From Sphingomonas baiyangensis (GTDB taxonomy: Bacteria > Pseudomonadota > Alphaproteobacteria > Sphingomonadales > Sphingomonadaceae), in NCBI RefSeq assembly GCF_005144715.1, contig NZ_SWKR01000002.1, positions 2,222,227 to 2,286,226 on the forward strand: 64,000 nt of DNA, written 5' to 3'. Numbering within the stretch: the stretch's first letter is position 1; each line of letters begins with the position of its first letter. Of this stretch, positions 7,657-16,589 are shown piece by piece. Under the pieces are notes generated by a model. The model was not told where the DNA came from, did not search any database, and worked only from the letters and a program-made list of their open reading frames with translations. Made by a program: the position numbers and the translations under genes.

Positions 7657-8853
7657 ATGTCGAATGTCAACGCCGCGGTGGCAAACACCGCCGATACCGT
7701 TTCGGTAACGCCCCAACTGATCGCCGGGCAAGCGCGTCGCCTGTGGATCGACAGTATCGACTGGCTGCAGGGCCACTGGCTGCAAATCCTGGTGGCGGTC
7801 GCGGTCGCGACCATCATCGTGCTGGCGCTCGCAGCGCTCAAGAGCTGGGGCAAGCGCTATTGCGAGCGGCAGCCGGTCATCACCGGCTGGTCGGGCGTGT
7901 TCGGCCGCGCGATCGCGCGCACCAACAGCTTCTTCATGGTGATGATCGCCGCCAAGCTGGTCGAAGGCTATGCCGATGCGCCGGCGGCGGTCAGCGCCAC
8001 GGTCAACTTCCTTTTCACCGTCGCGGCGGTGTTCCAGGCCGCGATCTGGGTGCGCGAGATCGTGCTCGGCATGGTCGAGGCGCGCACGCAGACCGATCGG
8101 CACGGCGCCGAGGCGCTGGGCACCGCGATGGGGCTCATCCGCCTGCTCGTGACCTTCGCGGTATTCGCGATCGCGCTCATCGTCGTGCTCGACAATCTGG
8201 GCGTCAACGTGACCGGCCTCGTCGCGGGTCTGGGCGTCGGCGGCATCGCCATCGGTCTGGCGGCGCAGGGCATCTTCGCCGATCTGTTCGCGGCGCTTTC
8301 GATCATCTTCGACAAGCCGTTCCGCCGTGGCGACAGCATCAGCTACGATACGACCAGCGGCAGCATCGAGGAAATCGGCCTCAAATCGACGCGCATCCGC
8401 AGCTTCCAGGGCGAGGAGCGGATCATCTCGAACAAGCAGCTGCTCGACAAGGAAATCCAGAACAACACCAAGCGCGACCATCGCCGCGCCAAGTTCGTGA
8501 TCGGCGTGACCTATCAGACGCCGCCCGAGACGTGCGCGCGCATCCCGGCGCTGTTGCAGGAGATCGTCGAGGCGCACGACAAGAGCTTCGTGCGCGCCGG
8601 TTTCACCGGCTTTGGCGCGTCGAGCCTCGATTTCGAGGTCGAGTTCGACTCGCCCACCGCCGACTATGCGAGCTTCTACGACGGCCGCACCGCCGTCGGC
8701 ATCGCGATCCTCAAGCGGTTCAACGACGACGGGATCGAGATCGCCTATCCGACGCAGACGACCTTTACCGCAGCGCCCGACGGCACGCTCGTCATGCCCT
8801 ATCCGCAGGTGCAGCCGGTACGGCAGATCGACGACGGCGGCGCGGGCGACTGA
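7657..8853 (+). CDS. MscS-family mechanosensitive channel
   Basis: 398 residues. Three to four hydrophobic helices occupy roughly residues 40-205. The pore-lining helix reads LVAGLGVGGIAIGLAAQGIFADLFAAL, the Gly/Ala-rich TM3 of MscS channels. The beta domain follows (FDKPFRRGDSI, then EEIGLKSTRIRSFQGEERIISN), and the C-terminal alpha/beta domain ends near residue 380. Such channels open on hypo-osmotic shock and let solutes out of the cytoplasm. A short ribosome site (GAAGAAGG) precedes the ATG. It runs convergently into putA. Confidence 0.92.
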   Translation: MSNVNAAVANTADTVSVTPQLIAGQARRLWIDSIDWLQGHWLQILVAVAVATIIVLALAALKSWGKRYCERQPVITGWSGVFGRAIARTNSFFMVMIAAKLVEGYADAPAAVSATVNFLFTVAAVFQAAIWVREIVLGMVEARTQTDRHGAEALGTAMGLIRLLVTFAVFAIALIVVLDNLGVNVTGLVAGLGVGGIAIGLAAQGIFADLFAALSIIFDKPFRRGDSISYDTTSGSIEEIGLKSTRIRSFQGEERIISNKQLLDKEIQNNTKRDHRRAKFVIGVTYQTPPETCARIPALLQEIVEAHDKSFVRAGFTGFGASSLDFEVEFDSPTADYASFYDGRTAVGIAILKRFNDDGIEIAYPTQTTFTAAPDGTLVMPYPQVQPVRQIDDGGAGD

Positions 8854-8869
8854 ACCGCCCGCGCCAGCC

Positions 8870-11800
8870 TCAGATGCCGCCTTCGTCGAGACTGAGCAGC
8901 GATGCGTTGCCGCCGGCACTGGTGGTATCCACCGAAACCGCGCGCTCGGCACAGAAGCGCGGCAGATAATTGGGACCGCCGGCCTTGGGGCCGGTGCCCG
9001 ACAGCCCCTCGCCACCGAAGGGCTGGCTGCCGACGACGGCGCCGATCATCGAGCGGTTGACGTAGAGATTGCCGATGCGCGCGTGGCGCTCGGCGAGATC
9101 GGCCGATCGTGCGATGCGGCTGTGTAGCCCCATCGTCAGCCCGAACTTCTTGGCGTTGATCCGCTCGATCGTCTGCACCAGTTCGCCGGCCTTCCATGTC
9201 GCCATGTGGAGCACGGGGCCGAACCATTCGCGGTTGAGATCGTCGGGCGAATCAATGCCGATCAGCGTCGGCGGCACGAACAGGCCCTCGGCGGGCGCAT
9301 CGACGGTCTTGAGCCAGCGCGGGCGCATCGTCTCGCGATAGGCCATCAGCCGATCATAGGCGTCGCGATCGATCACCGGCGGTACGTCGGTTCTCGGATC
9401 GGCTGGGTCACCGAGCACGAGCAGGTCCATCGCGCCGCGCAGCATCTCGAGGATCGCGGGTGCGACTTCCTCCTGCACCAGCAGCAGCCGCAGCGCCGAG
9501 CAACGCTGTCCCGCCGAGCGGAAGGCGCTGGTAACCACGTCGAGCACGACCTGCTCGGGCAGCGCCGTCGAATCGACGATCATCGCGTTGATACCGCCCG
9601 TCTCAGCGATGAACGGAATGATCGGCCGCTCGTCGTCGACCAAAAGCGCGTGCGCGATGCGCTTGGCGGTGGCGGTCGATCCGGTGAAGGCGACGCCGGC
9701 GATACGCGTGTCCGAGATCAGCTCGGCGCCCACATCGGCGCCGCCCGTCACGAGGATGAAGGCATCGCGCGGGATGCCCGCCTCGTGCGCCAGCTCGACC
9801 GCGCGGCGCGCAATCAGCGGCGTCTGCGGCGCGGGCTTGGCGACGACGGTGTTGCCCGTCACCAGTGCAGCCATGTTCTGGCCGGTGAAGATCGCCAGCG
9901 GAAAGTTCCAAGGCGCAACGGTCGCCCAGGTGCCGCGGCCCTCGAGGCGCAGCTCGTTGCGCTCGCCCGTCGGCCCCGGCAGCGCGCGCGGCGGCAGCAC
10001 GGCGCGCGCCTGCATCGCATAATAGCGGCAGAAATCGGCAGCCTCGCGGATCTCGCCGAGCGCATCGGGGATCGTCTTAAACGCTTCTTTCACGCACAAC
10101 GCCATCAGTTCGGTGCGGTTGGCCTCGATCAGGTCGGCATAGCGCTCGACGATCGCCGCGCGCTCGCCCACCGGCCGCGCGTCCCAGGCGGGATAGGCCG
10201 CCTGCGCGCGCGTCACCGCATCGTGGACCGCGCTGTCGGCGGTGTGCCAGGCCTCGATCGCTCGCTTGCCGCGACCGCTGGCGCGGCGCGGATCGGCATG
10301 CACGGCATCGGTGCCGCGATTGTCGATGCCCACCGCGCCGATCGCCTGCGCGGTGTCGCGCAGCAGCGCACGATCGAACAGGTCGATGCCTTCGGAATTG
10401 CGCCATCCGCCCATCAGATCGACGGGCAGCGGGATCGACGGATGCCGTGTGCCACCTACCGCCGCGACCTTCTCGACCGGATCGGCGAGCAGCTGCTCGT
10501 CGGTCAGATGCTCGTCGGCAAGCTGGTGGACGAAGCTCGAATTGGCGCCGTTCTCGAGCAGGCGGCGCACCAGATAGGCGAGCAGATCGCGGTGCCCGCC
10601 GACGGGTGCGTAGATGCGGCAATGATAGCCCTCATCACGCACAAGCCGCTCGTAGAGCCCCTCGCCCATGCCGTGCAGGCGCTGGAACTCGAAATCGCGC
10701 GCATCGCCCGCCCATTCGAGAATCGTCGCGACGGTCAGCGCATTGTGGCTGGCGAAGGCGGGGCGGATATGCGTCGCCTCGAGCATGTCGCGCGCGCAGG
10801 CGAGGTACGAGACGTCGGTCGCGGCCTTGCGCGTGAACAGCGGATAGTCCGACAGACCCTCCACCTGCGTACGCTTGATCTCGCTGTCCCAATAGGCGCC
10901 CTTGACCAGCCGCACGTTCGTGACGCGCCCCAGCGTGTCGGCCCAGCCGATGACGGCGCGCGCGCGCTTCGAATAGGCCTGCACCGCCATGCCATAGCCG
11001 TCCCAGCCGCGCAGCTCGGGGCGGCGTGCGACGGCGCCGATGATCGCGAGGCTCATCTCGAGCCGCTCGCTCTCCTCGGCGTCGACGGTGAGCGCGATGT
11101 TCTGCGCTGCGGCCTCTGACGCCAGCTGTGCCAGCATGTCGGTAAGCTCGGGTACGCACGCATCCCAATGCGGCACCTCGTAGCGCGGGTGCAGCGCCGA
11201 AAGCTTGACCGAAACCGAATGGCCGCTCGCCGGATCGCGCCCCACTGCGCGGATCGCGTCGAAATAGGCGCCGAAATAGCGCTCGGCATCGGCCTTGGTC
11301 CGCGCGGCTTCGCCCAGCATGTCGAAGCTCGCGGTGAAGCCGCGGTTCTCGGGGTTCTTCATGCGGCGCTGCGCTTCGTCGATGGTGCGGCCCATCACGA
11401 AGACCTCGCCCATCATCCGCATCGCCGCGCCTACCGCCTGGCGGACGAACGGCTCGCCCGCGCGGCTGAGCAGGCGCTTGAGCGCGCCGCCGCCCTCGCC
11501 CACCAGCGCACGCCCAACCACCAGCCCCCACGTCGCCGAGTTGACCAGCGCCGAGTTCGACTTGCCGGCATGGTCGCGCCAGTCGGCATCGCCCAGCTTG
11601 TCGGCGATCAGCAGATCGGCGGTCTCGGGATCGGGCACGCGCAGGAACGCCTCGGCGAGGCTCAGCAACGCCACGCCTTCGGACGAATTGAGGCGATATT
11701 CCTGGAGGAACTGGTTGACCCACCCCTTGTTCTGCGCGGCACGCAGATCGGCGATCAGCGCCGAGGCATGGTCGAGCACGCGCACACGCGAGTCGGGCGC

Positions 11801-11902
11801 GAGCCGCGCACGCTCGATCAGCGGTTTTAGAACATCGGGTTCGGGCGCGCGGTGCAGCCGCGCCAAGGCGTCGCGAGCGGGTGACGTTAGGGCCATCTGC
11901 AT
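8870..11902 (-). CDS. putA: Bifunctional proline dehydrogenase / P5C dehydrogenase PutA
   Basis: About 1010 residues from the ATG at 11902; Met at 11896 is an alternative. The PRODH barrel (about residues 150-470) carries VRLVKGAYWDSEIKR and SHNALTVATI. The ALDH domain (about 530-990) carries ETGGINAMIV with catalytic Glu, SAGQRCSALR with catalytic Cys, and a final PFGGEGLSGTGPKAGGP. It oxidises proline to glutamate in two channelled steps using FAD and NAD+. The length and the lack of an N-terminal ribbon-helix-helix place it in the short PutA group without DNA-binding activity, so it does not regulate itself. It diverges from the MaoC gene across about 105 bases. Confidence 0.95.
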   Translation of the reverse strand: MQMALTSPARDALARLHRAPEPDVLKPLIERARLAPDSRVRVLDHASALIADLRAAQNKGWVNQFLQEYRLNSSEGVALLSLAEAFLRVPDPETADLLIADKLGDADWRDHAGKSNSALVNSATWGLVVGRALVGEGGGALKRLLSRAGEPFVRQAVGAAMRMMGEVFVMGRTIDEAQRRMKNPENRGFTASFDMLGEAARTKADAERYFGAYFDAIRAVGRDPASGHSVSVKLSALHPRYEVPHWDACVPELTDMLAQLASEAAAQNIALTVDAEESERLEMSLAIIGAVARRPELRGWDGYGMAVQAYSKRARAVIGWADTLGRVTNVRLVKGAYWDSEIKRTQVEGLSDYPLFTRKAATDVSYLACARDMLEATHIRPAFASHNALTVATILEWAGDARDFEFQRLHGMGEGLYERLVRDEGYHCRIYAPVGGHRDLLAYLVRRLLENGANSSFVHQLADEHLTDEQLLADPVEKVAAVGGTRHPSIPLPVDLMGGWRNSEGIDLFDRALLRDTAQAIGAVGIDNRGTDAVHADPRRASGRGKRAIEAWHTADSAVHDAVTRAQAAYPAWDARPVGERAAIVERYADLIEANRTELMALCVKEAFKTIPDALGEIREAADFCRYYAMQARAVLPPRALPGPTGERNELRLEGRGTWATVAPWNFPLAIFTGQNMAALVTGNTVVAKPAPQTPLIARRAVELAHEAGIPRDAFILVTGGADVGAELISDTRIAGVAFTGSTATAKRIAHALLVDDERPIIPFIAETGGINAMIVDSTALPEQVVLDVVTSAFRSAGQRCSALRLLLVQEEVAPAILEMLRGAMDLLVLGDPADPRTDVPPVIDRDAYDRLMAYRETMRPRWLKTVDAPAEGLFVPPTLIGIDSPDDLNREWFGPVLHMATWKAGELVQTIERINAKKFGLTMGLHSRIARSADLAERHARIGNLYVNRSMIGAVVGSQPFGGEGLSGTGPKAGGPNYLPRFCAERAVSVDTTSAGGNASLLSLDEGGI

Positions 11903-12007
11903 TTTCGTATATCCGGTCAACAAGGCTTGCGGGCACCCCCGCACGGCCGGTAAGCGTATTGCTGCGCTATGTGCGAAAAACGTCGTCGGCGAAAGCGTGG
12001 AGAGGCA

Positions 12008-12460
12008 ATGGCGATCAGTATCGAGGAACGTGCGAGCCAGGTCGGCCAGACACGCGACTCCGACTGGGTGACCGTCGATCAGGCGATGATCGACGCCTTT
12101 GCCGAGGCGACGGGCGACCGCCAGTTCATCCATATCGATCCCGAACGTGCCGCCGCGACGCCCTTTGGCGGCACGATCGCCCACGGCTTCCTCACGCTGT
12201 CGCTGATGCCGATGCTCGCCGCGCGCACCGAGGGGCTCGACATCGCCGATGTGCGCATGGGCGTGAACTATGGCGGCAATCGCGTGCGCTTCCTCGCGCC
12301 CGTCCGCTCGGGCAAGCGCGTGCGCGGGCATTTCAAGCTGCTCGAACTGGCCGAGAAGCGCCCCGGCCAGTGGCAGCAGACCACCGAATTCACCGTCGAG
12401 ATCGAAGGTGAGGAAAAGCCCGCGCTGATCGCCGAATGGATCAGCCAGATCTTCGTCTGA
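12008..12460 (+). CDS. MaoC-family (R)-hydratase/dehydratase
   Basis: 150 residues from the ATG at 12008, preceded by GGAGAGG. The hot-dog fold signature is clear: [25 protein letters not shown], with the catalytic Asp and His of the hydratase-2 motif, followed by [15 protein letters not shown]. Members hydrate trans-2-enoyl-CoA to (R)-3-hydroxyacyl-CoA. In a PHA-producing cell this could link beta-oxidation to polymer synthesis, though substrate cannot be read here. The neighbouring thiolase fits acyl-CoA metabolism. The nodulation-protein-N-like subgroup is an alternative label. Confidence 0.88.
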   Translation: MAISIEERASQVGQTRDSDWVTVDQAMIDAFAEATGDRQFIHIDPERAAATPFGGTIAHGFLTLSLMPMLAARTEGLDIADVRMGVNYGGNRVRFLAPVRSGKRVRGHFKLLELAEKRPGQWQQTTEFTVEIEGEEKPALIAEWISQIFV

Positions 12461-12477
12461 ACCAAACGTCGTCCAAC

Positions 12478-12540
12478 CGTCACCCCAGCGAAGGCTGGGG
12501 TATCAAGCGGCCAAAGACCCCAGCCTGCGCTGGGGTGACG
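12478..12540. repeat. Dispersed intergenic inverted repeat (nested hairpins, REP-like)
   Basis: Two 24-base arms, 12478-12501 and 12517-12540, are inverted copies with a single mismatch, separated by 15 bases. Each arm also contains a smaller palindrome CCCCAGC-N4-GCTGGGG. The motif CGTCACCCCAGC is a common intergenic repeat in sphingomonads, from memory. It fills the space between the MaoC and thiolase genes and could act as a transcription or RNA-stability signal. Confidence 0.75.
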
Positions 12541-12563
12541 CCCTAGCAAGAAGGAATCCCATC

Positions 12564-13739
12564 ATGCGCTCTGCCGTCATCGTCTCGACTGCCCGCACTC
12601 CCATCGGCCGCGCCTATCGCGGTGCGTTCAACAATCTGCCCGCGCCTACGCTGGGTGCGAAATCGGTCGAAGCGGCAGTGCAGCGCGCCGGCATCGACGG
12701 CGCCGAAGTCGACGATGTGGTGTTCGGCGCCGCGCTCCAGCAGGGGCATCAGGCAGGCAACATCGCGCGGCAGGTCGCCTTGCGCGCCGGCCTGCCCGTT
12801 TCGGTCGCGGGCATGTCGGTCGATCGCCAGTGCGCCAGCGGCCTGATGGCGATCGCCACTGCCGCCAAGCAGATCATCACCGATCGCATGGACGTGACGG
12901 TCGCCGGCGGGCTCGAATCGATCAGCCTCGTCCAGACGCCGCAGATGCGCATCGCGATGGACCCCGAACTGGTGGCGATGCACAATGCCGTGTACATGCC
13001 GATGCTCCAGACTGCCGAAACGGTGGCCAATCGCTACGGCATCTCGCGCGAGCGGCAGGATGCCTATGGCCTGCGCTCGCAGCAGCGCACTGCCGAGGCA
13101 CAGGCCGCCGGCCGCTTCGACGACGAGATCGTGCCCGCCACCGCGACGATGAACATCGTTAACAAGGAGACGAAGGAAGTTTCGACCAAGGAAGTCACGC
13201 TGTCGAAGGACGAGGGCAACCGCCCCGAGACCAACGCCGAAGGACTGGCGGCGCTCCAGCCCGTCGTCCCTGGCGGCTCGATCACCGCAGGCAATGCCAG
13301 CCAGCTATCCGACGGATCGTCGGCCTGCGTGCTGATGGAGGAAGCCGTCGCCGCCAAGCGCGGCCTCACGCCGCTCGGCCGCTATGTCGGCATGGCGGTG
13401 GCAGGCACCGAGCCCGACGAGATGGGCATCGGCCCCGTCTATGCGATCCCCAAGCTGCTCGAGCGCTTCGACCTTAAGATGGACGACATCGGCCTGTGGG
13501 AGCTGAACGAGGCGTTCGCGGTACAGGTCCTCTACTGCCAGGACAAGCTCGGCATTCCCGACGAGCTGCTCAACGTAAACGGCGGCGCGATCTCGATCGG
13601 CCACCCTTATGGCATGTCGGGCGCCCGCATGACGGGCCATGCGCTCATCGAAGGCAAGCGCCGCGGCGCGAAGTACGTCGTGGTGACGATGTGCGTCGGC
13701 GGCGGCATGGGCGCCGCCGGGCTTTTCGAGGTTCTCTGA
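12564..13739 (+). CDS. Acetyl-CoA C-acyltransferase (thiolase)
   Basis: 391 residues. Catalytic signatures are all present: nucleophile Cys90 in [15 protein letters not shown] near residue 315, His in [11 protein letters not shown] near residue 350, and the second Cys in [11 protein letters not shown] at the C-terminus. It splits 3-ketoacyl-CoA in beta-oxidation or condenses acetyl-CoA; the sequence alone does not settle FadA- versus PhaA-like use. It has its own AAGGA ribosome site and is set off by the inverted repeat upstream and a strong hairpin downstream. Confidence 0.92.
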   Translation: MRSAVIVSTARTPIGRAYRGAFNNLPAPTLGAKSVEAAVQRAGIDGAEVDDVVFGAALQQGHQAGNIARQVALRAGLPVSVAGMSVDRQCASGLMAIATAAKQIITDRMDVTVAGGLESISLVQTPQMRIAMDPELVAMHNAVYMPMLQTAETVANRYGISRERQDAYGLRSQQRTAEAQAAGRFDDEIVPATATMNIVNKETKEVSTKEVTLSKDEGNRPETNAEGLAALQPVVPGGSITAGNASQLSDGSSACVLMEEAVAAKRGLTPLGRYVGMAVAGTEPDEMGIGPVYAIPKLLERFDLKMDDIGLWELNEAFAVQVLYCQDKLGIPDELLNVNGGAISIGHPYGMSGARMTGHALIEGKRRGAKYVVVTMCVGGGMGAAGLFEVL

Positions 13740-13748
13740 CGACGAATA

Positions 13749-13783
13749 GCGTGCGGCAGCGGGCACTTGCCGCTGCCGCACGC
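13749..13783 (+). terminator. Strong 14-bp hairpin after the thiolase gene
   Basis: Arms 13749-13762 and 13770-13783 are perfectly complementary with a 7-base loop, starting 10 bases after the thiolase stop. No T-run follows, so it may be a Rho-assisted terminator, an mRNA 3' stabiliser, or an attenuator before the TonB-like gene at 13802. Confidence 0.6.
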
Positions 13784-13801
13784 GCCCGATAGCCTGTGGC
13801 G

Positions 13802-14593
13802 ATGGCGCAGGCTCTGGCACGGCGGCAGCGGGTGAGCGTGATGGGCGGCGTGATCGCGCTGCACGCCCTGCTTCTGCTGCTGCTTTTTGCGGCGCGCATG
13901 GCGGTGCCGCCATCCGACGAGGTGCAGAAGGTGCTCGCCACGTTCGACGTGACCGACACGCCGCCTCCAGCGATTATCGTCGAGCCGCCGCCGCCGCTCC
14001 CCGACGAAATCGAGGCCGCCCCGCGCGGCCCGGCGATCGACGCCCGCGAGGCGCGCCCTACGCCGCCCGAGCGCGAGCCGCTGCTGATCGACGCGCCGCC
14101 TCCGCCTGCTTCGATCGCAGTGCCGTCGATCGTGCGCCTCCCTGTTCCCAGCGTTGCACCCGAAGCGCCCGCCAGCGGCCGTGGCAGCGCGGGGCTCGGT
14201 GCAGGGGGCGCCGACGGACCCGGCGGCGGCGAAGGTGGCGGTGGGCGCGGCGGTGCGGGAAGCGGCGCCGGCAGCGGGCGCTCGCTGGTGCTCGCCGAAG
14301 CCGAATGGATTCGCCAGCCGACGGGCCGCCAGTGGAATTCGGTTTGGCCGATGGAAAAGGTGCCCGGCTCGGTACGCAAGATTGGCGGCTATGCGGTGCT
14401 CCGATGCACGGTGCTGCCCGACAATCGCGCGCGTGATTGCACCGCGATGTATGAGGAGCCGACGGGCAAGGGCGTTGGCAAGGCGGCGGTTGCGCTTTCC
14501 GAGCATTTCCGCGTCCGCCCGATCCGCGCCGACGGCACCCCCCATGCTTCGCTGGTCAAGATCCCGGTAACCTTCCGGCTGCGCGAGCGCTAG
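13802..14593 (+). CDS. TonB-like energy-transducing protein
   Basis: 263 residues with TonB architecture. One N-terminal transmembrane helix lies at about residues 15-33 (GGVIALHALLLLLLFAARM). A periplasmic Pro-rich segment (PPPAIIVEPPPPLPDE) and a Gly-rich linker near 125-160 follow. A C-terminal alpha/beta domain has GYAVLRCTVLPDNRARDC and a final VKIPVTFRL strand. It would link the ExbBD proton motor to outer-membrane receptors, but no exbB/exbD or receptor gene is adjacent. An in-frame GTG two codons upstream is possible. Confidence 0.75.
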   Translation: MAQALARRQRVSVMGGVIALHALLLLLLFAARMAVPPSDEVQKVLATFDVTDTPPPAIIVEPPPPLPDEIEAAPRGPAIDAREARPTPPEREPLLIDAPPPPASIAVPSIVRLPVPSVAPEAPASGRGSAGLGAGGADGPGGGEGGGGRGGAGSGAGSGRSLVLAEAEWIRQPTGRQWNSVWPMEKVPGSVRKIGGYAVLRCTVLPDNRARDCTAMYEEPTGKGVGKAAVALSEHFRVRPIRADGTPHASLVKIPVTFRLRER

Positions 14594-14655
14594 GCGGAAA
14601 CCCTTGGCGTGCTACTCGTTATGCTGTCCGAACCCAAGCAGATGGAGCAGCCACG

Positions 14656-15138
14656 ATGCAGGCCAAGCAGGAACAGGACACCGAGATCCGCGAGCGGATG
14701 TGGAAGGAAATGGGAAAGAGCCCGTTCGTGATGATCGGCCTCGTCGGCAGCCACGAACATTCCGAGCCGATGACCGCGCAGCTCGATCCCGATGCCAATG
14801 GCGAATTCTGGTTCTACACCAACCGCACCAATCGCATCGCGAAGGGCGGCGAGGCGATGGCGCAATATGTCGCCAAGGGCCACGACCTGTTCGCCTGCAT
14901 CCACGGCACGCTGACCGAGGAAACGCGCCCCGAGATCATCGATAAATACTGGTCGAAGCAGACCGAGGCATGGTTCGAAGGCGGGCGCAACGACCCCGAT
15001 CTGATGATGCTGCGCTTCGAGCTCAAGGACGCCGAAATCTGGGAAGGCGACCAATCGCTGACGGGCATGTTCAAGATGCTTACCGGCCAGACGATCAAGC
15101 CGAGCGAAGCCGGACGTCATGCGGAGGTGTCGCTCTAA
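14656..15138 (+). CDS. Pyridoxamine-5'-phosphate-oxidase-fold general stress protein
   Basis: 160 residues of the split-barrel flavin-binding family (general stress protein 26-like). Seen features are an N-terminal helix (REQMWKEM-like), a FVMIGLVG strand, DPDANGEFWFYTNRTNR and a helical segment ending in GDQSLTGMFKMLTGQ. These proteins bind FMN or FAD and are induced under stress, but enzymatic function is often unknown. It stands alone, and a two-way hairpin terminator follows. Confidence 0.85.
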   Translation: MQAKQEQDTEIRERMWKEMGKSPFVMIGLVGSHEHSEPMTAQLDPDANGEFWFYTNRTNRIAKGGEAMAQYVAKGHDLFACIHGTLTEETRPEIIDKYWSKQTEAWFEGGRNDPDLMMLRFELKDAEIWEGDQSLTGMFKMLTGQTIKPSEAGRHAEVSL

Positions 15139-15166
15139 GCCGCGACCGAGACCAGGATATGAGGAA

Positions 15167-15190
15167 AAGGCCCGCCTGACCGCGGGCCTT
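15167..15190. terminator. Bidirectional hairpin terminator
   Basis: A 9-bp stem (15167-15175 with 15182-15190) and 6-base loop lie between the convergent stress-protein and phaZ genes. A CTTCTTTCT tract follows on the plus strand and a TTTTCCTC tract on the minus strand, so it can stop transcripts from both sides. Confidence 0.75.
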
Positions 15191-15197
15191 CTTTCTG

Positions 15198-16430
15198 TCA
15201 GCTACCGTGCGTGGCGATCCACTCCTCGAGCACCGGAGCGATGCGGCTGCGCCACTTCGATCCGTTGAAGATGCCGTAATGGCCGACATCGGGCGCCATC
15301 AGATAGCGCTTCTTGTCTTCGGGGAGATGCGTCGCCAGCGTCAATGCGGCCCGCGTCTGGCCAAGGCCCGAGATATCGTCGCGCTCGCCCTCGATCGCGA
15401 GTAGCGCAACGTCGGTGATCGCGCCCGGATCGACGCGGCGGCCGCGGTGCGTCATCGTGCCCTTGGGCAGCGCATGCGTCTGGAACACCAGATCGACGGT
15501 CTGGAGATAGAATTCGGCGGTCATGTCGCACACCGCGCGATATTCATCGTAGAAGCCGCGCGTCGCATCGGCGCTCTCGTCGTCGCCCTGCACCAGATGC
15601 TTGAACATCTCCCAATGGCTGACGAGGTGGTTGCCCAGATTCATTGTCATGAAGCCGGCAAGTTGCAGGAAGCCCGGATAGACGCGCCGGCCCGCGCCCG
15701 GATAGAGCATCGGCACCGTCGCCACGACATTCTGCTCGAACCATGCGTGCGGCCGCTCGGTCGCGAGCGTGTTGACCGCAGTCGGCGCCTCGCGCGTGTC
15801 GATGGGGCCGCCCATCATCGTCAGCGTGCGTGGGCGGTTGGGGTGCTGGTCGGCGCTCATCAGCGCGACCGCCGCATAGCAGGGCACCGAAGGCTGGCAC
15901 ACCGCCAGCATGTGCGCGCGCGCATCGCCTTCGGCGCCGATCGTCGCCAGCCAGTCGGTCACGTAATCGATATAGTCGTCGAGGTCGAAGCGGCCGTCGG
16001 ACAGCGGCACCAGCTTGGCGTCGCGCCAGTCAGTGATGTAGACGTCGGCGACGGGCAGCATCCGCTCGACGGTGCCGCGCAGCAGCGTGGCATAATGGCC
16101 CGACATCGGCGCGACGATCAGCAGCTTGGGACCGCCTTCCACGCCCTCGCGCACGAAATGCTTGAGCTGGCCGAAGGGCTTGCGCGCCACGATCTCCTCA
16201 CGAACCGCAACCTGCCGACCGTCGATCTCGGTGTGCGTCAGGCCGAACTCGGGCTTGCCGCGCGGCGCTGCGGCATGCGCGAACACCTCGAGCGCCGAAG
16301 CGAGCACCGGGCCGCCGCCGAAATAGGCGAACGGGTTTGCCGGGTTGTTGAGCAGTCCGGCGCTGAAATTGGCGAGCGCACTGGCGCCCGCGAGCATCGA
16401 ACGCTGCATTTCATAGGCGTTGTAGAGCAT
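15198..16430 (-). CDS. phaZ: Intracellular polyhydroxyalkanoate depolymerase PhaZ
   Basis: 410 residues from the ATG at 16430, which follows an AGGA ribosome site. The start MLYNAYEMQRSMLAG is typical of cytoplasmic PHB depolymerases. The nucleophile motif AVCQPSVP has Cys178 in place of Ser, as in the Cupriavidus PhaZ1 group. The C-terminus ends with GHYGIFNGSKWR, where the catalytic His lies. The enzyme mobilises native intracellular PHB granules. It has no signal peptide. Its promoter region carries a TTGC-N3-GCAA palindrome shared with the phasin gene upstream region. Confidence 0.93.
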   Translation of the reverse strand: MLYNAYEMQRSMLAGASALANFSAGLLNNPANPFAYFGGGPVLASALEVFAHAAAPRGKPEFGLTHTEIDGRQVAVREEIVARKPFGQLKHFVREGVEGGPKLLIVAPMSGHYATLLRGTVERMLPVADVYITDWRDAKLVPLSDGRFDLDDYIDYVTDWLATIGAEGDARAHMLAVCQPSVPCYAAVALMSADQHPNRPRTLTMMGGPIDTREAPTAVNTLATERPHAWFEQNVVATVPMLYPGAGRRVYPGFLQLAGFMTMNLGNHLVSHWEMFKHLVQGDDESADATRGFYDEYRAVCDMTAEFYLQTVDLVFQTHALPKGTMTHRGRRVDPGAITDVALLAIEGERDDISGLGQTRAALTLATHLPEDKKRYLMAPDVGHYGIFNGSKWRSRIAPVLEEWIATHGS

Positions 16431-16478
16431 CGGGTATCCTCCGCAGCTTCCCCCAACCGAACGGCGAAAGACGCATCG

Positions 16479-16506
16479 AATATAGCGCGCCCTGGTTGCA
16501 GCGCAA
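16479..16506 (-). promoter_or_regulatory. phaZ promoter with possible PhaR-type operator
   Basis: Read on the minus strand, TTGCGC (16506-16501) and TATATT (16484-16479) are spaced 16 bases apart, like a housekeeping promoter. The -35 box overlaps a palindrome TTGC-N3-GCAA at 16496-16506. The 11-mer GTTGCAGCGCA at 16495-16505 recurs exactly upstream of the phasin gene. Repression by a PhaR homologue is inferred. Confidence 0.5.
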
Positions 16507-16589
16507 TGAAGACGGCCTTGCGCGCGCCGCGCGGCCGATCCGCGCGCATGACGGTTTCCCCGCCCCGCGCTTCGCGCTAGGCATGCGCC

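Noticed and set aside
9206..11119. A 637-codon plus-strand frame antisense to putA
   Set aside because: It is rich in Arg, His, Asp and Gly, as expected from the reverse frame of a GC-rich gene. PutA on the minus strand explains the sequence fully.
12268..12549. A minus-strand frame across the inverted repeat
   Set aside because: Its HPSAGWG...TPAFAGVT fragment is a translation of the CACCCCAGC repeat, not a protein.
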